Origin: Amphiduros pacificus
Lineage: Eukaryota > Annelida > Polychaeta > Phyllodocida > Hesionidae
Direction of reading: 5' to 3'
NCBI GenBank assembly: GCA_949316495.1
Contig: OX439002.1
Span: 18,098,001 to 18,162,000 of the forward strand
Length of the DNA stretch: 64,000 bases
Shown here: one piece after another, positions 10,871-22,800 of the stretch
Numbering within the stretch: position 1 is the first letter of the stretch
Layout: every line of letters begins with the position of its first letter
Program-made: the position numbers and the translations under genes
The notes under the pieces: generated by a model
Told to the model about the DNA's origin: nothing
The model's database searches: none
What the model saw: only the letters and a program-made list of their open reading frames with translations

Positions 10871-13800
10871 GTAAGTATTGTCACTTGCAAAACTCAGTAA
10901 TTCAATGAGGTAAAAAGCAGATTCAAGCCTGAAGTTCCAGTGCAAATACAAGCACGTGTCGACCGATCAAGCATGCTCGTACCCTCGTAAATATTATAAC
11001 AAAACATACCGAGTCGGGAAGCTGGGTGAGCGGATTCAGTGAGTTGGTGATTGCGGACGGATACCCTGAGCCGAAGGCGAAGGGTATCCGTCCGCCATCA
11101 CCAACGAACTGAATCCGCGGTCACAGCTGACCGACGAGTGTATGTTTTGTTTTTATACCTCAGACAACTACTGTATTTTTAAAAAATGAAACATGAAACA
11201 AGATATTTATCGTTACAAACATTTGTAAACAAAGCGCACCTCATTTGACCCCGTCACGTGACCCGAAAATGGCGCGTACAGCCATAGACTGGTTGCCGCC
11301 ATCTGTGTATAAACACGATGTTCTTGACACTCGATGGGGGACCAGTCTAAAGATGGCCGACGCAAACTAATCAATATTTTACAAATAATCGGCATGCGCG
11401 TATTCATTCGAAATCGCATAAATACGCGCATCACTGAGGTATAAAAACGGGTGCTGGACGTTCCGACTCACGGCGTTCCGCCTCAGACGTTCCGCCTCAC
11501 GACCTGTCCGCCTCACTACCTGTCCGCCTCACATTGCTTGTAATACACCGAATTTTACTCCCTTTTTTTAAACACATCTACATTTCACAAAGAATACGAA
11601 TCCTTTTCATATAAAGCTGTATTCTCAAGAAGAGGTTAGTAAAACATCGTCATTCAAAGACACACGATTGGGTCCGGCAAGTTAGCCCGGGTTATTCCGT
11701 TTCTCCACCTCTGCCCGCTGAATACCCTCGGCGAATTCGGCGGAACAAATATAGAATTGACGTATTTGAACTTACTTTTTTAAACACACATCTACATTTG
11801 ACAAAGCTGTAAATATTCTCAACAAGTGGTTGTTTAAAATGTAAAAATATAATAGGTGGTTGTGGACTTAATCATTAGTTAATATGAACCAGTGAGGCGC
11901 ACGAGTAGTGAGGCGGACAGGTCGTGAGGCGGACAGGTAATGAGTCGCTGGTAGCGTGAGGCGGATCGTCTAGCATTCAATATAAACTGAGAACATTATA
12001 TTTATATTGCTCTTAAATAAAGACATAAAGTTTGCCGAGAAGTTGGCGATCGGGTGGTAAACTCGTTTGACCATCTACTATTTTATGTAAAAAAATAGAA
12101 AATCCAAGCATCGTGAGAAATATTTTACTTTTACTAGTTTTACGAAGTTTCAGATGACATTGTTGTAAATCTTGCATTGTAAATGTTTGCCAACATCAAA
12201 ACTCAAGGAATATTAACTGTGGTCAAGATCTTTCTTCACAAGTTTTGGGAGAGATTTTGCAAATAAAACATGGAAAGACACATACAATGATACATATTCA
12301 TATTATGGGTGCAACATTGGTGTTTTGCCTAGTTTTTCAAAAACATAATTATTGAACATTTTTTGCATGACTTAAAAGTCAAAGGATATCAAATATGTTT
12401 GTCCCACAGTCCGATTGCGGGTCGCCATACTGCCCCATTGAAAACAACACAGCGGAACTGCACAATTGTAATCGGAAGTGCACAAATGTAAAAAAAACTC
12501 TCTTAAATCTAATCATTAAAAATAACAAGATTGAAACCAGCAATCACACTGTAATGCAGAATTAATATTTCTATCATTTTGTTGTGAAATCCATTAGCTA
12601 CAGAAAATATAGGGGCATTGATCTTCAATCCCTTAGGGATGACATTAGATCATTAACTGAAAGTACTTCAGACTGGGATCATCTAACCATTGATGATATG
12701 ATGGATTACTATGATAGGAATCTGACTGCATTGATGGATAAACATGCACCCTGCGCAAGCCAGTGCCCTGGATGAGTGACCATATCAAATCCGAGAGGTC
12801 TCTCAAGAGAAGGCTTGAGAGAAAAATGAACAAAACTGGACTTCATATTGATAAACAACTATACAATACTCAGAAGAATAAGTATAATTGTTTACTTAAA
12901 ACATCACAAACAAAATACTTCTCAGACTTAGTTCACGAAAACAAAAATGACCCCAAGAAACTTTTTAAGGTCATTGACAAAGTCATGCATAAGGCTGATG
13001 AAACCCCTATGCCTCAGACTGACTGTGACTTCACACAGGCTGAGATATTTAATAACTTCTTCCTTGATAAAATTGATAAAATACGCCATGATATGGATGA
13101 CTTATCAACAGGAGGAAATTATCCACCAGATGACGACACTGTAGACAATGTAGTGGAAAACCATATCCACCAGGGTCCCTCAACATCATTACTTGACTGT
13201 TTTAAGCCTTTGACAGAGTGTGATGTTCGCAAGCTGATTAAAAGGTCTGCAACAAGTCATGTGAGCTAGACCCTATACCCACCTGGTTACTGCATGAACT
13301 TATTGATGACCTACTGCCTTTACTTACTGCCATCATCAATAAATCACTGATGGTGTCAACTGTCCCTGATAAGATGAAAGTTGCTATTATAGCCCTACTA
13401 TTAAAGAAATTAGGTCTAGAACTCATTGAGAAGAATTGTAGACCTGTCTCTAACCTCACTTACACTTCTAAACTTGCAGAACGGGCGGTTGCTGACAAAC
13501 TGATCCCCCATCTAGTAAGGAATGGCCTTACTGATAAGTTCCAGTCTGCATATAAGGAATTTCATAGCATTGAGACTGCACTACTTTAGGTACAGAATGA
13601 TATCCTATGTGACTTGGACCAAAATAAATCAGTAATACTTTCATTACTTGACCTCTCTCCTGCATTTGATACCATTGACCATCAAATCCTGTTTGATAGA
13701 TTGGAACACAGATGCATGATTAAAGGTCATGCACTTGCCAGGGGGATATGGGGTCCCACAAGGATCGGTTCTTGGTCCAATCCTGTTCACCATCTATATG

Positions 13801-16800
13801 TCACCACTATCTGATATCCTGGCTAAATATGATCTACGTTATCATATTTATGCCGACGACACCCAGATTTACATCCCTGTTGACCACTCTGTAAGTCAAC
13901 ATGCACGCCTCAGTATTAGCAGACTGGAGTCATGCATTAGGGAGGTTAGGTCATTTTTGATTTTCAACAAAATGAAAATCAATGATGGCAAGACAGAGAT
14001 GCTGATTTGTGCTGACAGATATGCTTCCACCCCCAATGTCAACATTCCAACCTCTGTCTCGGTTGGTGCTTGGTCTTCACAGGTCCTCCCTTAGACCAAT
14101 CGGATATGGGGTCCCACAAGGATCGGTTCAGTAGTTGACCTTGGGGTGACCTTGGATTCTAGGATGGACATGAAAGCACAAATAAGCAAGATGTGTAAGA
14201 GGGATTACCAACATATCAGGAATATAGCCACTATCAGACAATGTCTAGACGAGAAGACTGCTGAAACCCATACTCATGCCTTTGTCACATCTACTCTAGA
14301 CTATGGCAATAGTCTTCTAGCCGGCCTTCCTAGATCAGACATTAAGAAGCTACAATACCTGCAAAATGCTGCAGCAAGGGCAGTATGAAAAATTACGAAA
14401 TTCGACCACATATCATGGAAACTGAGAGAACTACACTGGCTCCCATTCCATGCTAGAATTGAATTCAAGATTCTTCTTCTTACCTGGAAGACCTTAAACG
14501 GTAAGGCACCGCCTTACCTGCGTGATTTACTCCTAGTGAAACATGATGATAGATGTCTGAGATCCAATAATGGAACATACCTGACCGTCCCCAAGACTTG
14601 TTTGAAAACCGTTGGTGATAGGGCCTTTTCTTCCATCAGTCCCAGGCTCTGGAACATGATTGACAAGTGCTGCTTTTTTAAAAAAACAAGGTCACGCATT
14701 TGCAAAATAAGGTTAAAAACTAGATTGGGTTTCGTCTCAAACTTCATGATAAATCATGATTTGGGTGGAATAAAAACAAACCATTCTCAGCAGAATCACA
14801 AAGCAAACATGAAATAAACCAGATTTTTACTTTTCTTGCAAATACAAATCATTTTTCACGAATACACAATTCAAGTGCATAGGTGCCATCTAATGGTGTA
14901 TACAGGAACTATGATGTCAAAACATGACAGTCACGGACCAGTAATAAGTGTATGCTCCACAGACTTAATCACCTTGAACATCTAGCTCTAAAGGCAAAAC
15001 AAATGCAAGTGAAAATATGATTGTTGATTTAAAACAAGTATTCATCATTATCTGATATTTGGGAGCCGAGATAAACAGTTATAGAAGGGAGTTGTGATAA
15101 TTCAATATGTATTTGTGAACTAATTTACACAAATTCTTCTCATACTTTTGCACTGTTTGTCATTGTATGAATATACTTGAAATTATTTTAAAAGTTTTAT
15201 GCCTTTTATAAGCAAAAACAAGAAAAAGTGGTGCTCCACTTATAACACAGATGGGAAAAAAATTAACAAACAAAACAAAAATTTAAACAAACAAAACAGA
15301 TGAATAATAAACATAATGAAACAATCACTGCAAACTGATCAAGGGGTTGAAATTATCTTTTTTCCTCTTTTAAAAGCATTTATTTTGGTATATGAACGAA
15401 TATTCTAGCACAACCAAATGCAAAGCTGTGCCTTTTCAGTCTCTGTCGGCAGTGCATATCAAAAATGGACCATCCTTGTTACAAAAATCAAACATTATTT
15501 GAGATGCATGCAATGGTCAGTGTGGAGTTGTCTCTGAAAAAAATGAGGACTTCAACTCGGAACAGTTTCCTCACTTTATCATCTAAGACATTTGCCTTTT
15601 TGGAATTGATAATATTATCATGGCATATTTTTTAATAGGTTGCTGATAGACGTTGTCTATACAATTGGTCTGCACGGACTGGTCAGGATATAACATGTGG
15701 AGCTGTAATAAATCATATTACAGGAAATTATGCTGCTGTTTTCAACACAAAGGTGAGTTTCAGACTTCAGACTTCAGACATCATTTATTCAGTTATAAAT
15801 ACATCATGTTCTAGGATCTTATTCATACATATATTTGCAATACATATATGAGGTTATATTGTCTAATAACAGTCATGGTATACAAATTACTGCAGTTTTA
15901 TGTGAAATTGGCCTAGGAGACCCCATTAAGACAATTAAATGTCGCTATCATGTGGGTGTTTGGTATTTGGTCAACAAAACATTTTGAAACCTGAGGAAAA
16001 GAATGTTTGATATATGATAAAAATAAAAAATCGATTGATATACCTCTCAAGCTAGAGAAAATTCAAACATTTTAATTCATGCACAACTTCACAGTCATTT
16101 TAAAAGTACTGTCATACATTAGTGTTTTTCATGCGCTATCAAACTGATGTAGAAATACATTTTCAGACCATTCGAACATGGAACAAGGAGGAAATTCGAA
16201 TTGATAAAGGCAAGAAATTACAGGTGGGTAAACAATTTATTAATTTCCAATGAAAAAAAAATGATTTTATAAATAAAATTTAATTATAACCTCCTGATTT
16301 ATTTTTCAACTTCCAGGTATCCAAACCAGTATTCAAATTGCTCAGTGTGGAAAACTGGAACCCTGTGATTTTATTCCAAGATGGAACAGTAAGCTGGTTG
16401 AGTAGTGACAAATCTGACCCCCAGGGTGAGACTCAGAGTAGCAAAATAAAATGGACATCCCTGCAGGAGGCTGGTGGCAAGCTTTGCCTGGTGGTGCTAC
16501 AGGAGCAGAACAAAGTGGTTTGCTACACCTGGCAGCATGAGGCTGCAGAACCACATATTGACAGCTTCCATATCAAAGCAGGTGAGAGTTAATGAAAATA
16601 GGAGAAACACAGAGAAAGCAAAAGCAAAAGAGATCATCTGTCAAACAATTGGAAATGAAATTAGCATAGAACAGACTGTTATGAGATTTGTCAGACTAAT
16701 GTTAGACAGCACTCTATAGTCTCTTAATTGATGCTATCTTTTATGTCCTGGCCTTACCGAAGGACTTATATACTAGGGTCAGGGGTAAATGTTCTCCAGT

Positions 16801-19800
16801 TTCGTTTCTATTGTCCAAATGGAGGGGGGAGGGGGGCATTTTGTTTGTAAATTTACATTCAAGAAAGTGCCTAATTATCGCCTACTGATGTCTTAAAATT
16901 GATTTTTTTTCCATCGAAAAATACACGCACAACTGTACAACATTAACAGAATCAGAATTGTGCTACTTTAAATTTAATCATTGCAAATGGAGATTGGCAA
17001 AGGACCTATTGAAAGGTGTTTAGTGTGCTGTGTAAAGACATTATTTGAGCAGCAGCTTACACATTGTGTTCCTCACCATGGAAACATAATGGACAGTGAA
17101 GCTAATAACAATGCAAGAAGAAATGACAATACTTGTGGTGGTGGACAAGGGACACAGTAGACTATGTTTGTTGTTATCTGTATTCAGGCCACTGGCATGG
17201 GGATGGGACAGGGGCCTTTGTATATATTTACATTGTCTCTTGATTAGATCATACAGCAGAGTGCTAGTGCACTTAACATACTGCAGCATAGAGAACCAAT
17301 GCTAGGTCATTAGGTCAGCAATTAGGACACCACAGATTATTACACTACCTTTTTTGACATTTGTCACGTGGTGTCTAGATTATAATAGATATATTCACAT
17401 GATTCAGATTGATTTGTTCATTTTCAGAAGCAGAACCTATTTCTTTCTGTTTACACAATGAAAATAATGCCCTGCATTTAATTCATACATGTAAGTATCT
17501 TTTGCAGTAGTTTTGAGTTATTCTTATTTTTAAACTCCTTTTCCTATAATGGAAATATTGATTTTTATAAGATTTTTAAAATAGAAAAATATGACTTCTT
17601 CAGATAAGGATGGCGGTTTAGATCAAACGGTTTTATCAGGGGTAGGCCATGGAGACAAAAACACATTACCCAGACTACAAACGATTTCCACATTATTAGG
17701 AATGACCAGTGCAGGACAGTCATACTTGGCTGTAGCTGGAGTATCACAGCAGTCCTCAACACAATCTCAAAAAGGTATGCTTACAGGTCCTAGCTAAATT
17801 AGCTTAAACCAGCACTAGGATGCTTTCTTGAAACTTCTTTATCTTTGTAAATTTATACAAAACGTTATTTAATCTTAATTACTATTAAGCTGAAGGATTG
17901 TAACACAATACAAAACATATTGCCATTTGATCTTATATTTCAGAAGGTATTGGTATTTGGGATTTAAAGTTTGGAATCTTACAAGCTTGGAGAGAACTGC
18001 CAGAGAATAATATGCCTAAAGATCAGGTATTTTCCATTTTTTATATGGCAAATATTAATTTTTTGCAAAAGAGGGAAAGTGTTAAGCTATTGTCATTTCT
18101 TTTGGATATATAACACATTGGACTGTTAAAAGATATGTACTTAGATCTGTTTTAATCAATTTTTACTCCTTTGCAAATAAATTGGAAAGGCATAGTAGAT
18201 AGAGTTAATATTATATTATATTATAATATGCACATTATATTTGTTAATGCAGATGCAAGTACTTCATCTAGATGGCAGCATTTGTGTTATGTGTGGAAAG
18301 AGCCTGTACATATATCCTGTAGCTCTCTCCACCTCAACTCTCAGCGCTGCTCTAGGAAAGTTTGTCAACACAAGCATTACACAGGTAAGATTAAAAGATG
18401 ATCATCTGCATTCTGGCATTAAACAAGGCTCAAATCCATTTTATTGTTAAATATTACTGTTCTTATTTTCTGTGTCAGTCTTACTAGATCATGACAACAA
18501 GAGTATATGTGAAACCATAAACCAGATCTACATGAATGTAAATTCAACTTGATGTATTGATATTTATGGACTTGAATCTTGGATTTCCAGATATTGTTAC
18601 TTATACTTTACAGAACACTGAGAAGAATGCATCTGTGAAACACTATATAGAGGAAATGGCTGACCCAAAGAAGGTAGCTTATACATGATATAGTCCTTTG
18701 TAATCCCCTTTTCAGCTACATATATAGAATTCTACCACATGACATTATGTTACTTTAGCGTTAAGTAGATAATGTCTTTGAAATTTTTATTTAAAATTTT
18801 GTAACAAGCATAACATACTCATTCTCAGATATATAATGCAGTATTGGTACATGTGAAAATAAATAAAGAGTGAATATTGAGAACTTGCAATTGTTGGTCA
18901 TCCTATTTTGTTGAGTTGTGTTCTATAGATTTAAGAAGAAAAAGATTGATATTAGAGTGCTGCTAATTCTAATGTATGTGTCAGATAAGACAACTGATTT
19001 TGTTTTGTTTTAGACACCAAGTCACACTCAGTTTAAGAGAATATTTGGTCAGTTCTTGAAGAAGCAGAGTGCAGACAAAGAAGACGTCCTCTTGTTACAG
19101 CAACCCCTCACGCTGCTTATCTCCAGGTGTCTCAAAGAGAAGAAGTTTTGGCCAAGGGATGAACTCTGCAAACTCATTGAAAAAAAATTGATTCCCACAA
19201 AGTGAGTAGAAAATCCTCTTATAATGTTCCACTAATCCTACATTTTTCAGAACTGTGAAGTTTTTTTCAGAGTAAAAAGCTGAAATCTATTAAAATATGT
19301 AATAATTAATTGTAAATCTAACAACCATTAACATTTTGTGTTTATTCATCATTCTAAAATGCATAATTGAGGTACTTGAAAAGGTTAATTCTAGTACCTC
19401 TTAATAATCACCCTGTGTATGTCTGGTGTCTGATGTCTATCTATTTCTGTCTGGTCATTCTATACATTTTCAAATTGAGTTATTTAAAGACCAACACAAT
19501 CCCCATTTCAAACCCCAATCATTTTATGATTGTTACTTGCCCTTTTCATCCCATCTGGTTGTAGACCTAAGACCCCCTTGTATTTTAAAGTTTTTTTCCC
19601 CTGTAACTGTCTTCAATTCAGAATCTGCCGTCTATAATTTGCATAGTAAAATATTTCATCATGGTTGAAACAATCTTAAAATTACTGCAATTGAAGCACA
19701 GTCTGCACTTTGCAGAAAAAAAAATTTGTTTTGACAAACAATAGAATGTCATAAAATGATTTGTTTTAACAAACAATAGAATATCATAAAGCGAGATTAT

Positions 19801-22800
19801 CCACACAAGATATGAATTGTCCGTGGTTAGAAATTTATTTTGATGCAGTGTAGTGCAACCCTACATGCACAGTGTAGTGCAACCCTACATGAAAAACGTC
19901 CAGGGGTAAATTCATTTCATCTGTGGACATTATTTACCATCAGGGGAAATGCATATCACATATGAAAATAGCGAGCACACCATTTCAAGATCTTGAAAAG
20001 TTGCAACAGAATTCATTTTAAAGGGGGTGGACACTAAAAAGAATTGATGATTCTTTCATTGTCCAGAATATTTTAAACTTGTACCAAAGCACATTTATTG
20101 AGGATTAAAGAGAAAATTTGTTCTGGAAATTAGACCCCAAAACTTGTTGTTTTTTTATTATGTGAAACAAGAATAGTATAAATTCACCTTTTAATCACCA
20201 CATATTATGATTGATTATTACAATCAACTGGAGAATGGTATCATTATGCAGAGAACTAATACATCACTCTACAACTGAAACTGCAAGATTGGTTGTTACA
20301 CACCAAAATATATAAATTATGATTACTGTAACCTGGTCAGATTTACAGTAAATCATGTTGGTACTAAAATGTCATATTCATTGCAAATTTGGCTAAAAGC
20401 TGAAAGTTGTAACATTAGTACTTTTTCTGCAATTCTCTTTGTTAATGTATATAAATCATTGCCCACAATAACACAATATTAATTTGTATGTACAATGTTC
20501 CCTCAGGATCAAATATTTCTGCCAGTTTCCACATTTGCCATACATTGGTGCAATAACAAATATATATATTGATGTAAATTTAAATTATTATTTTTTTAAT
20601 CATCAGTCTTAAAGTAATTTATTGAATTTAAATTCTCCCTTTAATATAATATGTTATGTGATATATATACAGTGAAGAATCGTATTCTTGACATAGAAAT
20701 TAATTGTATTTTTCAGCATATACAAGGACTTGTTTTCTGAACTTTCTGAAAGGAATGAGTTGCTCATGTTACATCACTCTGTATCCAATCTCCCAGATAT
20801 TCCAGAGGTCTCCATGGTAACAGCACTGAACTGTATGCTGAGGTAAATGTGCTTCTTTGCTCATTTCTAATTTTACCAATGGCAGATATAACCTCCTCCC
20901 AGTAAAAGAGTATAGCAATCCTTTAATAGTGCATCCAATTTCTGTCTCATTTAATTACGTAATCTTTTGAATGGGATCATATTGCAACTCATTTGTTCAA
21001 AGTCAAGGTTAGATGATAAATGATTATTTTAATTTCCCCGAAAGATTCTTGAAATATGTATTTTATACATTACTTGCTACCAGTGTTTTGTGTTTCACAG
21101 TTGATCTGTCTCATGCCCTGTGTGTAGTAGAGAAACAGGTCACTTTACAAATTGATGATTGGATATAACTGTGCAGTTTAATGTGCACTGGTAAAAATAA
21201 GTTATTAGTATTGAAAGACCTGAGAGAGTGTTTGTTGAAATGTATTTTACAGGACTGAAGAAGCGAAGTTTTCCGCTCTGATAGATGTGGATATGGAGGA
21301 GGAAGGTTGTGACATGGAGGGCACAGATGTCCAGTGTCCCTTCCCCAAACAGAAAGCTGCCTTTATGTATCCTTATCTGTACACACAACTTGTTTTGTTC
21401 ATTTTGTTGCCATATAAATTAGCAGGTACTTTAACATGTGAATACTGTAAGTTAATTTAATAGATGCATACTTTATTCCAATGGCAAATTATCAGGCCTG
21501 ATCTTTTATGTACTTCAAAAGTGCATTGTAATGTATTGTTTAAATAAGTGAGTGATTGGCCTTAACCTAATCATCAGAAATAAAGTTCTCCAGCTTTCAT
21601 ATAATGATGTTTTCCTTATGGAATGTCTAAGTAAATTAGACTTCAAATATGTCATAGTAAGTAGAGATAAAAGTGGATAAATCTTCTTTTTGTCTAGTGT
21701 GTCTTTAGCCTTTATGTATTGAATCAAGTACAAATAGATAATAAGGAATCAAGCCTTTTCACTTTAAAGCAAGCAGAAATGTGAATAAACTAAATCTGAC
21801 ATTTACTTACCGCTGATTCCAGACAATGTCTGCTCATAACAGGTGAGAGTATCTGGCCAGGATTCGAACCACGAATCCCTGGATCTCAAGGCAAACACTC
21901 TATATATTGAGCTATTTCAGGCAGAATATCTATTTATATATACGAGTCTTTGATTTGCAGACATTATTAGACCATCTCCATTATTTATTGGCCACTGTAC
22001 CCTACACAGATGAAAGTTGCAGGAAAGACTCACCTCTTTCTATGGTAAAAGTAAGTATTTGGCATTAAAGGGGGAGTTCCTAATAATTGGGTTGTACCCC
22101 AAACCATGTGTTTTTTTGTCATAAAATCATTCATTTGGTTGCCAGTAGTCATCTCACAAATTTCAAGTGTATCTTGTAAACGTTGTGATGATCAAATTTC
22201 ACTTCAAAGTTTGGATCATGACATATCTCCGAAGTCAGTCCGGAATTTTATTACCCCCTGTCACGTGGGGTGGTGACGTAGAGAGTGTAATATTTTGGGA
22301 AAACCCCTAGCCCAGCATCATGGAGTCGGAGGGAGATTTTACAGATAGTGATTGTTCAACAAGTGTTTCTGACATAATACAGGTCCAAAGTTTATGTGGA
22401 TCATCTGAGGATGAAAGAAGTGGGTCTGAGCCACCTTCAGGTAGCTTTATTGAGCAGGGTAAAGTTCAGGGATGGCAATTTGACCCCCCACAACAAACAA
22501 GACTCGTAGCCTGCAAACTGTGATTGAGAAGAGTCTGACAGTGGGGATGATCTTCAACAAATCAAAATAGTATATGTTATGATAGCAGATAGTATGTTAT
22601 GACACAACATATCACACTGTGCCAATTAACAATTATGAAAACAAAACACGAACCTTGGCCATGCAATTTAACTTATCTTATTTTTCAGTCATTTGTATGG
22701 ACCACAAAATATATACTCAAAGTTTAAAATCTTGAAAAGACTTGCATATCACAAACATGTTCATATAAAATAATAGTTAAAAGAGGTTTTAAAATTAAGG

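Larger units (their letters stand above)
10871..15638 (+). other. NOL11 intron 1
   Basis: This 4.8-kb intron carries three adjoining palindromic elements (10998-11974) and a truncated CR1-like LINE (12560-14655). The rest (11975-12560 and 14655-15638) is AT-rich with no recognised feature. Confidence 0.8.

Noticed and set aside
17585-17603. Alternative NOL11 exon 6 acceptor at 17584
   Set aside because: Combined with the base left by exon 5 it gives an immediate TAA; the AG at 17603 keeps the frame and homology.
21845-21930. Intact tRNA gene
   Set aside because: Boxes A and B are present but the stems do not pair as a tRNA; better read as a SINE head.
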